Below, piece after piece: positions 9,977 to 18,412 of a stretch of DNA of 64,000 nucleotides. The number at the start of each line of letters is the position of its first letter. Within the stretch, counting starts at the first letter, position 1. The position numbers and the translations under genes are program-made. The notes below the pieces were generated by a model, which was given only the letters and a program-made list of their open reading frames with translations, had not been told where the DNA came from and ran no database searches. Source of the stretch: Metabacillus litoralis (GTDB lineage: Bacteria > Bacillota > Bacilli > Bacillales > Bacillaceae); contig NZ_VOQF01000005.1 in NCBI RefSeq assembly GCF_007994985.1, positions 124,001 to 188,000 of the forward strand, written 5' to 3'.

Positions 9977-10172
9977 GGCTGTTTTCTCAAAATATTATGT
10001 TTTGAACACTATAGTGTAATGGAGCGGAAGACACTGACTCCTGCGGGTGTAGAGGAAAGGCTGAGACCCCACAGGCGTAGCCGAGGAGGCTCAGCTTCCT
10101 CCCCGCGGAAAGCAGTGTCTGCAGCGAAATGAAACGAACTCGTTTTAAAAGCAATAATGTATATGAACAGCC
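9977..10172 (+). mobile_element. GGCT...AGCC-ended element carrying a GC-rich hairpin (copy A)
   Basis: The left end GGCTGTTTTC (9977-9986) and right end GAACAGCC (10165-10172) are imperfect inverted repeats that resemble the ends of the 161-bp MITE-like elements at 25.7, 26.9, 47.6 and 61.7 kb. The interior is instead a GC-rich hairpin repeat. Flanking octamers (ATCAATAA, TAAAATAA) match at only 5 of 8 positions, so a target duplication is not shown. It fills most of the 329-base secA-prfB gap. No protein-coding gene is present. Confidence 0.5.
10021..10140 (+). repeat. GC-rich hairpin repeat, copy A
   Basis: One of six related elements. Outer arms GACACTG (10030-10036) and CAGTGTC (10113-10119); inner arms GCTGAG (10060-10065) and CTCAGC (10090-10095); middle arms CTGCGGG and CCCGCGG. 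Compare copies at 18.6, 25.9, 55.3, 59.7 and 62.9 kb, where the same arms have different but still complementary bases. Confidence 0.85.
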
Positions 10173-10196
10173 TAAAATAATCATGAGGTGACTGGA

Positions 10197-11301
10197 ATGG
10201 AATTAGTAGAAATTCGTCAAGAGCTTGAAAAAACAGCTAAACGTTTAGCGGACTTTAGGGGGTCTCTTTGACCTCGATATTAAAGAAGCACGTATCTCTC
10301 AACTTGAAGGGCAAATGACTGCACCTGATTTCTGGGATAATCAAAACGCTGCACAAGTTGTGATTAATGAAACAAATGCACTAAAAGAAATGGTCGATCA
10401 ATTTCATAATTTATTCGAATCATATGAAAATCTTCAATTAACACATGATCTTGTCAAAGAAGAAGCAGATGAGGATTTACAGTCAGAGCTTGAGTCAGAG
10501 CTTAAAGACTTAGTTTCTCAGCTAAATGACTTCGAGCTTCAGCTTTTATTAAGCGAGCAACATGATAAAAACAATGCAATTTTAGAGCTTCACCCAGGTG
10601 CTGGTGGAACAGAATCACAAGACTGGGGCTCCATGCTTCTTCGTATGTACACACGTTGGGCTGAGAAAAAAGGCTTTAAAGTGGAGACTCTTGATTACCT
10701 ACCAGGAGATGAAGCGGGAATTAAAAGTGTCACTCTTCTCATTAAAGGTCATAATGCTTATGGCTATTTAAAAGCAGAAAAAGGTGTACATCGTTTAGTT
10801 CGTATTTCACCGTTTGACTCATCAGGTCGTCGTCATACATCATTCGTATCATGTGAAATCATGCCAGAATTCAATGAAGAAATCGACATTGAAATACGTA
10901 CTGAAGATTTAAAAGTTGATACCTACCGTGCAAGTGGAGCTGGTGGGCAGCATATCAATACAACTGACTCTGCAGTACGTATCACGCACGTACCAACAAA
11001 CATTGTTGTAACATGTCAAACAGAGCGTTCACAGATCAAAAACCGTGAGCGTGCGATGAAAATGCTTCAAGCAAAGCTTTATCAAAAACGAATCGAAGAA
11101 CAAGAAGCAGAGCTTGCTGAAATTCGTGGCGAGCAAAAAGACATCGGCTGGGGAAGCCAAATTCGTTCATACGTGTTCCACCCATATTCAATGGTGAAGG
11201 ATCACCGTACGAATACGGAAATTGGGAATGTGCACGCTGTGATGGATGGAGAATTAGATCCGTTTATTGACGCGTTTCTTCGTTCTAAGTTATCTCAATA
11301 A
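10197..11301 (+). CDS. prfB: Peptide chain release factor 2, programmed +1 frameshift
   Basis: Translated from 10197-10268 joined to 10270-11301, giving 367 residues. Zero-frame codons 1-24 (start [12 protein letters not shown]) end at in-frame TGA 10269-10271; a +1 shift on CTT continues as [12 protein letters not shown]2 reads UGA and UAA. The stop-recognition motif SPF ([16 protein letters not shown]) and the catalytic GGQ ([15 protein letters not shown]) are both present. Ribosome site GAGGTG (10185-10190) precedes ATG by 6 bases. The frameshift makes synthesis depend on RF2 level: ample RF2 terminates at UGA. A terminator follows the gene. Confidence 0.97.
10257..10272 (+). promoter_or_regulatory. 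prfB: prfB programmed frameshift site
   Basis: AGGGGG (10257-10262), an internal Shine-Dalgarno, three bases, then CTT TGA C (10266-10272). This is the classic RF2 autoregulatory arrangement: slow UGA decoding plus SD-driven tension shifts the ribosome +1 from CUU onto UUU. Confidence 0.96.
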
Positions 11302-11310
11302 TAGATGGGA

Positions 11311-11342
11311 GCAACTCGACTTTATGGTTGAGTTGCTTTTTT
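11311..11342 (+). terminator. rho-independent terminator of prfB
   Basis: GCAACTCGAC (11311-11320) pairs with GTTGAGTTGC (11327-11336) with one G-T pair, then TTTTTT. Confidence 0.9.
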
Positions 11343-11417
11343 AATTAGTCGTTTTTAGTAAGGGAAACTTGGGCTAGTGAAAGCTACTTAATTTTGGGCT
11401 ATCAAACTAGGTGTGGT

Positions 11418-11540
11418 GGTGCGGATTTTGTCGGAAATAGTCTAATCGAAGATAAATCCGGAAAATCGAAGATAAATTCCCAGAATCGATGATAAATCAG
11501 AAAAATCGCCGATAAATTCAAAAAATCGACGATAATCTCG
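11418..11540 (+). repeat. 20-bp tandem array 1 with leader
   Basis: Leader GCGGATTTTGTCGGAAATAG (11421-11440) runs into TCT and then five units starting at 11444, 11464, 11484, 11504 and 11524, exactly 20 bases apart. Each unit holds the core AATCGNNGATAAAT (last unit degenerate) plus a variable 6-base spacer. The array lies in the 536-base prfB-yvjA gap. Its length of 20 is not a multiple of 3 and no frame is kept, so it is not coding. The remaining 11541-11763 shows nothing else I can identify. Confidence 0.9.
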
Positions 11541-11763
11541 ATCACCTGGGACCAAATCGAGCACCAAAGTACGAACCCCCCCTATTATAGTCCAAAATAG
11601 AGGCAAGTCAGCCTCCAAAATACCAGGAAATCACAAGTTTCTCCCTCCACCCACAGAATTTTTCCTCTTAAATAGCAAATACTACACAAAAAGAAGAATA
11701 GTCTTCCAATATTTCCACCTACACCGCAACTCTTTACTCCGTTAACACGTTATTTAACTGTTA

Positions 11764-11792
11764 TTCACAGACAAAATGGCGAGTGCTATACT
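11764..11792 (+). promoter_or_regulatory. Probable sigma-A promoter of yvjA
   Basis: TTCACA (11764-11769), 17-base spacer, TATACT (11787-11792), 45 bases before the start codon. Confidence 0.6.
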
Positions 11793-11837
11793 CATCTAGG
11801 GTTTTAGATTTTTGAAAGAGGAGGGCGAACTTACGAT

Positions 11838-12704
11838 ATGAATATGAAGAAACGAAATTATACTTATCATCCTAAATTCAACTTGCTACTTGAATACATA
11901 TACATTTTGTTAGGATCAGCTACTGTTGCGATTGGGTTTAATTTGTTTTTACTGCCTAATCGGATTGCATCTGGTGGAGTAAGTGGAATTAGTACGATAT
12001 TGGATGCTACTTTAGGATTAGAGCCGGCTTATGTACAATGGGCGTTTAATATTCCTTTATTTATTGCAGGTGTGATCTTGTTAGGAAAACAATTTGGGTT
12101 TAAAACATTAATTGGGACCATATTTTTACCGTTTGTTGTTTTTTTAACTAGAGATTGGGAGCCGGCTACAATGGATCCGTTGTTAGGTTCACTTTTTGGT
12201 GGAATTTGTATTGGGCTTGGTCTTGGGGTTGTTTTTAGAGGAAAGGCGTCGACTGGTGGAACAGATTTAGCGGCACAAATTATTCATAAATATACTGGCT
12301 TGTCATTAGGTACTTGTGTTGCGTTGATTGATGGGTTAATCGTCTTAAGTGCAGCATTTGTTTTCGATATTGAACGTGGACTTTATGCATTAGTTGGACT
12401 ATATGTAACAAGTAAAACAATTGATATTGTTCAAATTGGCTGGGGACGTTCGAAGATGACGATGATTATTACAACAAAGCAAGAAGAAGTTCAGCATGCC
12501 ATTTTAAATGAAATTGATCGTGGTGTGACAAGGCTTTCTGCACATGGTGGCTTTACGAATAATGAAAGACCTGTGTTAATGTGTGTTGTGGATCAGACAG
12601 AATTCACTAAGCTGAAGCAGCTCGTAAGAAGTATTGATCCAAATGCTTTTGTTACAGTTACAGATGCTTCTGAGGTGTTAGGGGAAGGTTTCAAAAGGGT
12701 TTAG
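11838..12704 (+). CDS. yvjA: YitT/DUF161-family membrane protein (YvjA)
   Basis: 288 residues. Residues 20-190 hold about five membrane helices with the family pattern NRIASGGVSGISTIL and FRGKASTGGTDLAAQIIH. Residues 200-285 form a soluble DUF2179 domain (TMIITTKQEEVQHAILNEIDRGVT) that resembles a small-ligand-binding fold. The family role is unproven; a transporter or sensor function is only inference. Its place between prfB and cccB is the same as yvjA in B. subtilis. AGGAGGG (11819-11825) lies 12 bases before ATG 11838, slightly long; ATG 11844 is an alternative. Confidence 0.85.
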   Translation: MNMKKRNYTYHPKFNLLLEYIYILLGSATVAIGFNLFLLPNRIASGGVSGISTILDATLGLEPAYVQWAFNIPLFIAGVILLGKQFGFKTLIGTIFLPFVVFLTRDWEPATMDPLLGSLFGGICIGLGLGVVFRGKASTGGTDLAAQIIHKYTGLSLGTCVALIDGLIVLSAAFVFDIERGLYALVGLYVTSKTIDIVQIGWGRSKMTMIITTKQEEVQHAILNEIDRGVTRLSAHGGFTNNERPVLMCVVDQTEFTKLKQLVRSIDPNAFVTVTDASEVLGEGFKRV

Positions 12705-12782
12705 AATGGTTATAATATCAATGGTATTGTATAGTAATTGATGAATGTTCTACATAATGAGGTTTGTTAGGAGGTATGCAAA

Positions 12783-13118
12783 ATGAAACATAAGTTACTA
12801 GCGTTGTTACTTGGTACTTCTGTGATTTTAGGAGCTTGTGGTGGTGCAGAAGAACCAGCTGATGAAGCGGCAGATTCTACTGAAGGAACAACAACAGCCA
12901 GCGGAGATGGAGAGGAAATTTATCAACAAAACTGTATTGGGTGTCACGGCCGTAATCTTGAAGGAGCTTCTGGGCCAAACTTAACTGAGGTTGGTGGCAA
13001 GTATGATCAAGCTGCGATTGAGAGTATTATCATCAATGGACAAGGTAACATGCCTAAAGGGTTGCTGAATGAAGCGGATGCTGAGGTTGTTGCATCATGG
13101 TTAGCTGAAAAGAAATAG
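12783..13118 (+). CDS. cccB: Cytochrome c551, membrane-anchored lipoprotein
   Basis: 111 residues. A lipoprotein signal ends in LGACG (Cys near residue 19), followed by a flexible Ala/Glu/Thr linker (20-42). A class I cytochrome c domain has the heme motif CIGCH near residue 56 and a distal Met ligand in GQGNMPKG near residue 96. It carries electrons on the outer face of the membrane, probably between the quinol-oxidising complex and terminal oxidase. Ribosome site AGGAGG ends 8 bases before ATG. A terminator follows; position before ftsE is as in B. subtilis. Confidence 0.95.
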   Translation: MKHKLLALLLGTSVILGACGGAEEPADEAADSTEGTTTASGDGEEIYQQNCIGCHGRNLEGASGPNLTEVGGKYDQAAIESIIINGQGNMPKGLLNEADAEVVASWLAEKK

Positions 13119-13126
13119 TGTTGAAG

Positions 13127-13154
13127 AAGATGGCTTAAATGGTCATCTTTTTTA
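13127..13154 (+). terminator. rho-independent terminator of cccB
   Basis: AAGATG (13127-13132) pairs with CATCTT (13144-13149), then a T-rich tail. The rest of the 363-base gap to ftsE holds a TATAAT at 13373 without a clear -35 and the phased motif below. Confidence 0.7.
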
Positions 13155-13422
13155 TTTGCATAAACCAGCATTATATTATTTTTTCTTGCAAAAATAGTCA
13201 GAAAGTTCTAAAATAAAACATAAATAATAGCGCTTACATACTAGTACCCAAAATATAACATTCTCCCATCATTCTCCCTAAAATGCCCTCTACAGCAAGT
13301 GTTCGACACAAATTACAAGCGTTGAAATGAAAATGTAACATTATTTAGTCTATATTTGTTGCATTTTGATGTTATAATAAATTTTGTAGTTTAGTAGACA
13401 AGGAATTACTATGTCTATTCGG

Positions 13423-13447
13423 TCGACAATTATCGACAACAATCGAC
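13423..13447 (+). repeat. Three TCGAC motifs at 10-base steps upstream of ftsE
   Basis: TCGAC occurs at 13423, 13433 and 13443, one helical turn apart, ending 35 bases before the ftsE start codon. The spacing places all three on one face of the helix. It may be a regulator site in the ftsEX leader, but no known consensus is assigned. Confidence 0.5.
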
Positions 13448-13481
13448 TGTTATCCAAAAAAACAACTTTAGGTGGTTCTAT

Positions 13482-14168
13482 ATGATAGAAATGTCAGAAG
13501 TATATAAAACATATCCAAATGGTGTTTTGGCCATAAATGGTATAGATATAATGATCAACCAAGGTGAGTTCGTTTATGTCGTTGGACCTAGTGGAGCAGG
13601 AAAATCAACGTTTATTAAAATGATGTATCGTGAAGAAAAACCTTCTAGCGGTAAAATTGTCATAAATGGTGTTGATCTATCAAAGCTAAAGGAAGCAAAA
13701 GTGCCGATGTTAAGACGTAATATTGGTGTTGTTTTCCAAGACTTTAAACTATTACCGAAATTAACTGTATTTGAAAATGTTGCATTCGCATTAGAAGTTA
13801 TTGGTGAAACACCAAAAACAATAAAAAAGAGAGTACTAGATGTACTAGATTTAGTTCAGTTAAAGCATAAAGCTAGATTTTTCCCTAATGAACTTTCAGG
13901 GGGAGAGCAGCAGCGTGTGTCAATTGCACGTTCCATTGTCAATAACCCATCAGTGATGATTGCCGATGAGCCTACAGGAAACCTTGATCCTGATACATCA
14001 TGGGAAATCATGCATTTGTTCGAGGAAATTAATAATCGTGGTACAACAATTGTAATGGCAACTCACAACAAAGAAATTGTAAATACATTAAAAAAACGTG
14101 TCATCGCAGTTGAGGATGGAAAAATAGTCCGTGATGAAGCAAGAGGGGAGTATGGTTTATATGATTAA
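13482..14168 (+). CDS. ftsE: Cell-division ABC ATPase FtsE
   Basis: 228 residues, standard FtsE length. Walker A GPSGAGKST near residue 33, ABC signature LSGGEQQR near 139, Walker B VMIADEPTGNLDP. With FtsX it forms a non-transporting ABC complex that uses ATP to switch on peptidoglycan hydrolases at the membrane. Ribosome site AGGTGG precedes ATG by about 7 bases. The 3' end overlaps ftsX by 8 bases, so the two are coupled. The adjacent M23 hydrolase gene is a plausible target. Confidence 0.97.
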   Translation: MIEMSEVYKTYPNGVLAINGIDIMINQGEFVYVVGPSGAGKSTFIKMMYREEKPSSGKIVINGVDLSKLKEAKVPMLRRNIGVVFQDFKLLPKLTVFENVAFALEVIGETPKTIKKRVLDVLDLVQLKHKARFFPNELSGGEQQRVSIARSIVNNPSVMIADEPTGNLDPDTSWEIMHLFEEINNRGTTIVMATHNKEIVNTLKKRVIAVEDGKIVRDEARGEYGLYD

Positions 14169-15051
14169 TGCTCTTGGTCGTCACTTCAGAGAAAGTATAA
14201 AAAGCTTAGCAAGAAATGCATGGATGACCTTTGCGTCAGTAAGTGCAGTGACTGTGACGTTGATTTTAGTAGGAACATTCCTAGTTATCATGATGAACCT
14301 TAATCATGTTGCATCTAACCTTGAGAATGATGTTGAGATTCGAGTACTAGTTGATGTAACAGCAAATGAAGAAGCACAAGCAAAGCTTAAAAGTGAAATA
14401 GAAAAGATCAGTCAGGTAGAATCAGTTGTTTTCTCTCCGAAAGAAAAAGAACTTGATAACCTAGTTGAAAGCATGGGAGAAGAAGGTAGATCGTTTGAAT
14501 TGTTTGAACAAAATAATCCGTTAAATGACGTGTTTATTGTTAAAGCAAAGAATCCGCAGGACACAAGTGCTGTAGCTGAAAAGCTGACGAATCTAGAGAA
14601 TGCTTCTAAAGTAAGATATGGACAAGATCAGGTTGAAAAGCTGTTTAAAGCCATTTCTGTTGCAAGAAATATAGGTTTAGGGTTAATTATTGGACTTGTT
14701 TTTACAGCCATGTTCCTAATCTCTAACACAATCAAAATAACAATTATGGCACGTCAACGTGAAATTGAGATCATGAGACTAGTAGGAGCAACGAACGGAT
14801 TTATTCGTTGGCCGTTTTTCTTGGAAGGATTATTTTTAGGAATCTTTGGTGCAATTATTCCAATTGTGCTAATTGTGATTGGTTATAAATCTCTATACAC
14901 ATGGGCTTTACCAAAGCTTCAAGGCTCATTTATCGAATTTTTACCATTCAATCCTTTTGTATTCCAGGTTTCAGCCATCCTTATCTGTATCGGTGCGCTT
15001 ATCGGTATTTGGGGAAGCTTAATGTCTGTTCGTAAGTTTTTAAAAGCATAA
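14161..15051 (+). CDS. ftsX: Cell-division ABC permease-like protein FtsX
   Basis: 296 residues from ATG 14161, with ribosome site AGAGGGGAG (14142-14150); upstream in-frame starts at 14131 and 14152 are too near or before this site. The family order is seen: N-terminal cytoplasmic part (LGRHFRESIKSLARNAWMTF), TM1 at residues 20-42, an extracellular loop of about 120 residues, then three C-terminal helices from about 165. The extracellular loop is where FtsX contacts hydrolase coiled coils. Start overlaps the end of ftsE. Confidence 0.96.
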   Translation: MINALGRHFRESIKSLARNAWMTFASVSAVTVTLILVGTFLVIMMNLNHVASNLENDVEIRVLVDVTANEEAQAKLKSEIEKISQVESVVFSPKEKELDNLVESMGEEGRSFELFEQNNPLNDVFIVKAKNPQDTSAVAEKLTNLENASKVRYGQDQVEKLFKAISVARNIGLGLIIGLVFTAMFLISNTIKITIMARQREIEIMRLVGATNGFIRWPFFLEGLFLGIFGAIIPIVLIVIGYKSLYTWALPKLQGSFIEFLPFNPFVFQVSAILICIGALIGIWGSLMSVRKFLKA

Positions 15052-15077
15052 ACTAGCAATCACCTTGATTGCTAGTT
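15051..15077 (+). terminator. Perfect hairpin after ftsX
   Basis: AACTAGCAATCA (15051-15062) pairs fully with TGATTGCTAGTT (15066-15077), loop CCT. There is no long T-run, so it may attenuate rather than fully stop transcription into the hydrolase gene. Confidence 0.55.
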
Positions 15078-15126
15078 TACTAGCTTTATAATAGTAATTT
15101 TACATAACATTTGGGGAGGAAACATG

Positions 15127-16464
15127 ATGAAAAGAAAGCTAATGACATACAGTTTGGCTGCCGTTGTTGGGACAAGCGGGTTATTGCTTCCAGCTAGTAA
15201 TACAACCTTCGCTCAAACGTTACAGGAAAAAAAGCAACAAATTGAACAAAAACAATCAGACGTATCTTCTAGTCTTGAAAATAAGGAAAGTGAAATTTCT
15301 CAGCTAGAGCAAGAAGAACAAAAATTAAACAGTGAAATAAAAAAAATAGATCTTCAATATGCTGAAATCAACGGTAAAATTAGAGAAAAAGAAGCTAGTA
15401 TTGAAGAAACTAAAAAAGAAGTTGAAGAACTAAAAATACAAATAGATGAAGTAAAAGCTCGCATAGCTGAGCGAAATAAATTGTTAGAAGACCGTGCTCG
15501 TTCACTTCAAGAAAATGGTGGAGTAGTTAGCTATTTAGATGTACTTCTAGGTGCTCAAAGCTTTGGCGACTTCGTAGGTCGTGTTAATGCAGTAACAACA
15601 ATCGTTGAAGCTGATAAAGAAATTATTAAAGCTCATGAAGCAGATAAACTTTTACTAGAGCAAACAGAGGCAGATCTAAATAATAAGCTAAAAGAATTAA
15701 AAGCGGCACTAACAGAATTAGAGGTTTTAAAAGCTCAATTAGAAGTCCAAAAGAATAAAAAAGAAGAATTAATGGCTACAGTAGAAAAGCAGCATGATGA
15801 AGCTTTACATGAAAAACATGTATTAGAAGATGAAGCAGCATTTTTAGCTGAACAAAAGAAAGCCATCGCACTTGAAGAGCAAAGACAACGTGAAGAAGCA
15901 GCAAGAGCAGCGGAAGAAGCAAAGCGTCAAGCTGAAGAAAGAAAAAGAGCTGAAGCAGCAGCGGCTTCAAGTAAGAGTTCAAATTCTAGCTCTGGATCTA
16001 GCTCTAGCTCAAATAGCAGTAGTTCTAGTTCAGGCAGTAGCTCAGCGTCTACACAAAAGCCAGCTGTAACTAGTGGATCATTCATGTGGCCTGCATCAGG
16101 TAGATTTACGTCAGGATATGGACAACGTTGGGGCAAACTACATGCTGGAATAGATATTGCAAACCGTTCAGATGTACCAATCGTTGCATCTGCAAGTGGT
16201 ACGGTTATTCGTGCCCATTATTCAAGCAGTTATGGTAATGTTGCTTATATTTCTCACAACATCGGCGGACAGGTTTACACAACATTATATGCACATATGG
16301 AAAATTTACAAGTAAGTGCAGGACAATCTGTTTCAAAAGGTCAGCAGATCGGTATCATGGGTAACACAGGTCGATCTACAGGTCAGCATCTACACTTTGA
16401 AATTCACAAAGGACCATGGAACGGACAAGCAAACGCTGTGAATCCTTTAAACTATTTACCATAA
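15127..16464 (+). CDS. Secreted coiled-coil M23 peptidoglycan hydrolase (EnvC-like layout)
   Basis: 445 residues from ATG 15127 (ATG 15124 is possible but only 4 bases from GGAGG). Signal peptide 1-30; long charged coiled coil about 30-280; Ser-rich linker about 280-315; M23/LytM domain 320-445. Metal and catalytic residues are visible: HAGIDIA, YAHM and HLHFEIH. The layout is that of EnvC, with a coiled coil that docks FtsX and an endopeptidase domain. B. subtilis FtsEX instead activates the NlpC/P60 enzyme CwlO encoded elsewhere. Here the gene directly follows ftsEX, so FtsEX control is strongly suggested. It ends at a terminator and is followed by array 2. Confidence 0.9.
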   Translation: MKRKLMTYSLAAVVGTSGLLLPASNTTFAQTLQEKKQQIEQKQSDVSSSLENKESEISQLEQEEQKLNSEIKKIDLQYAEINGKIREKEASIEETKKEVEELKIQIDEVKARIAERNKLLEDRARSLQENGGVVSYLDVLLGAQSFGDFVGRVNAVTTIVEADKEIIKAHEADKLLLEQTEADLNNKLKELKAALTELEVLKAQLEVQKNKKEELMATVEKQHDEALHEKHVLEDEAAFLAEQKKAIALEEQRQREEAARAAEEAKRQAEERKRAEAAAASSKSSNSSSGSSSSSNSSSSSSGSSSASTQKPAVTSGSFMWPASGRFTSGYGQRWGKLHAGIDIANRSDVPIVASASGTVIRAHYSSSYGNVAYISHNIGGQVYTTLYAHMENLQVSAGQSVSKGQQIGIMGNTGRSTGQHLHFEIHKGPWNGQANAVNPLNYLP

Positions 16465-16485
16465 TAATTAAATACCCGTATTTTC

Positions 16486-16517
16486 ACCTCTAAAACGTAT
16501 TGTTTTAGAGGTTTTTT
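16486..16517 (+). terminator. rho-independent terminator of the M23 hydrolase gene
   Basis: ACCTCTAAAAC (16486-16496) pairs perfectly with GTTTTAGAGGT (16502-16512), then TTTTT. Confidence 0.92.
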
Positions 16518-16613
16518 GTTATGTTTTTCTGAAATTTTGTCTCATCTGGGTCAGAGGGTTATGTTCTAGAACATTTTGTACTATCTCACTAAGGTGGGAT
16601 TGGCAATCTTAGA

Positions 16614-16738
16614 ATTTATCAGCGATTTTTTGAAAATATCAGCGATTATTGAGATTTATCGTCGATTTTCAGGATTTATCAGCGATTATTGAAAATTATC
16701 ATCGATTAGACTAATCTCGACAAAATCCGCACCACCAC
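16614..16738 (-). repeat. 20-bp tandem array 2 with leader (reverse orientation)
   Basis: On the minus strand the leader (GCGGATTTTGTCGAGATTAG within 16711-16730) is followed by five units of AATCGNNGATAAAT; on the plus strand the ATC of each core ends at 16620, 16640, 16660, 16680 and 16700, exactly 20 apart. The leader shares GTGGTGGTGCGGATTTTGTC with array 1, 5 kb away in the opposite orientation. It occupies the gap between the M23 hydrolase terminator and ctpB. Confidence 0.9.
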
Positions 16739-16888
16739 CTCCTCCTTTACGTAAACACAATTTCAAATCCAAAAAAACTATTCCCAAATTGCTTTACATG
16801 ATTTGTCCAAGCGTGACATATACTAAAAAAAGTCTAATTAATGCTCAAATTACATAAACGTGGCAACGTAAGAAATCGGAGGTAAAAG

Positions 16889-18346
16889 ATGAATCGAAAA
16901 CTAACAGCATTGTATATGACATTGTCTTTGGTATTAGGTGCAGGTGGTATGTATGTTGGTCAAGATATCCTTCAAACGGACTCACCTGAAAAATCTGAAG
17001 CGATCCCGACGTTTGGTAATGTGTTTAATGCGGAAGAACAGGCCTCAGAAATTGAAGGGTTTGATAAGTTTAGACAAGCTCTTGAATTAATATCAACAAA
17101 ATACGTGGAAGAAGTAGATGAAGAGGAGCTTTTAGAGGGTGCTATTCAAGGAATGCTTTCCACATTAGAAGATCCGTATTCGGTTTATATGGATAAAGAA
17201 ACAGCAAAGCAATTTTCACAATCACTTGATTCATCCTTTGAAGGAATTGGAGCAGAAGTAGGGATGGAGGGCGGAAGAGTTACAATTGTATCTCCTTTCA
17301 AAGGCTCTCCAGCTGAAAAAGCAGGTCTTCAACCAAATGATCAAATTGTTAGCATTGACGGAGAAAATGTTGAGGGCTTAGATCTTCATGAAACTGTCCT
17401 GAAAATTCGTGGTAAAAAAGGATCAAAGGTTGCTATAGAGGTTGTTCGACCAAATTCAAAGGAAAAGTTAACATTTGATGTTGTACGTGACGAAATTCCT
17501 CTTGAAACTGTTTTTGGTAGTACAAAGGAACATGAAGGCAAAAAGGTTGGATATATTGAAATTAGCTCTTTCTCTGAAAATACAGCAAAAGATTTTCAAC
17601 AAACATTAACAAAATTAGAAAAAGAAAATATTGAAGGCTTAGTGCTAGACGTTCGTGGCAATCCAGGTGGCTATTTGCAAAGTGTTGAGGAAATTTTAAA
17701 ACAGTTTGTAACAAAAGATCAGCCATATATTCAAATTGAAGAACGTGACGGAAATAAAAAACGTTATTTTTCTGATTTAACAAAAAAGAAGGATTACCCA
17801 GTTACAGTTTTAATTGACAAAGGTAGTGCCTCAGCTTCTGAAATCCTTGCTGGTGCATTAAAAGAGGCATCAGGCTATGATGTTGTTGGTGTCACATCTT
17901 TCGGAAAAGGAACCGTACAACAAGCAGTACCAATGGGTGATGGCAGCAATATTAAGCTAACGCTTTACAAATGGTTAACACCTGAAGGAAATTGGATTCA
18001 TAAAAAAGGTGTTGAACCAACAATTAAAGTGGAACAACCTGCTTTATACCAAGCAAGTCCATTACAGATCGAGAAATCATTAGTACGAGACATGAATAGC
18101 GATCAAGTGAAAACAGCACAAATCGCTCTAAAAGGACTCGGCTTCGCACCTTCTCGAACAGATGGATACTTTAACGAAGCAACAGAAACAGCTGTAAAAG
18201 CATTTCAACAAACAAACGAACTACCAATCAGCGGAAAAATCGACCAACAAACAGCAGACGTCCTAAATAAGAAAATGCAAGAACTCCGAGGCAAAGAAGA
18301 AAATGACGTACAACTAAAAATGGCGATTAAGACGTTGTTTAACTAA
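16889..18346 (+). CDS. ctpB: Carboxy-terminal processing protease, S41 family
   Basis: 485 residues. An N-terminal membrane anchor/signal (residues 1-25) is followed by a PDZ domain (about 110-195; GIGAEVGMEGGRVTIVSPFK), the S41 catalytic domain with Ser in KGSASASEILAGAL and Lys in SFGKGTVQQAV, and a C-terminal peptidoglycan-binding repeat (about 410-475; TAQIALKGLGF...). In B. subtilis CtpB acts outside the membrane and cleaves SpoIVFA in the sigma-K checkpoint of sporulation. Ribosome site GGAGGT precedes ATG. Position between ftsX and swrA/minJ agrees with B. subtilis. Confidence 0.95.
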   Translation: MNRKLTALYMTLSLVLGAGGMYVGQDILQTDSPEKSEAIPTFGNVFNAEEQASEIEGFDKFRQALELISTKYVEEVDEEELLEGAIQGMLSTLEDPYSVYMDKETAKQFSQSLDSSFEGIGAEVGMEGGRVTIVSPFKGSPAEKAGLQPNDQIVSIDGENVEGLDLHETVLKIRGKKGSKVAIEVVRPNSKEKLTFDVVRDEIPLETVFGSTKEHEGKKVGYIEISSFSENTAKDFQQTLTKLEKENIEGLVLDVRGNPGGYLQSVEEILKQFVTKDQPYIQIEERDGNKKRYFSDLTKKKDYPVTVLIDKGSASASEILAGALKEASGYDVVGVTSFGKGTVQQAVPMGDGSNIKLTLYKWLTPEGNWIHKKGVEPTIKVEQPALYQASPLQIEKSLVRDMNSDQVKTAQIALKGLGFAPSRTDGYFNEATETAVKAFQQTNELPISGKIDQQTADVLNKKMQELRGKEENDVQLKMAIKTLFN

Positions 18347-18376
18347 AGGTTGAAAAATAAATGTGTATTACATTAA

Positions 18377-18412
18377 ACAGACCAATCACAAGCAGTGATT
18401 GGTCTGTTTTTA
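18377..18412 (+). terminator. rho-independent terminator of ctpB
   Basis: ACAGACCAATCAC (18377-18389) pairs over 13 bases with GTGATTGGTCTGT (18395-18407), then TTTT. Confidence 0.93.

Noticed and set aside
10197-10271. prfB as a pseudogene because of an in-frame stop
   Set aside because: The stop lies in the classic AGGGGG...CTTTGAC programmed frameshift signal and the rest of the protein is intact.
11444-11540. 20-bp arrays as CRISPR arrays
   Set aside because: Core units are 14 bases with 6-base spacers, period only 20; CRISPR repeats and spacers are far longer, and no cas gene is present.
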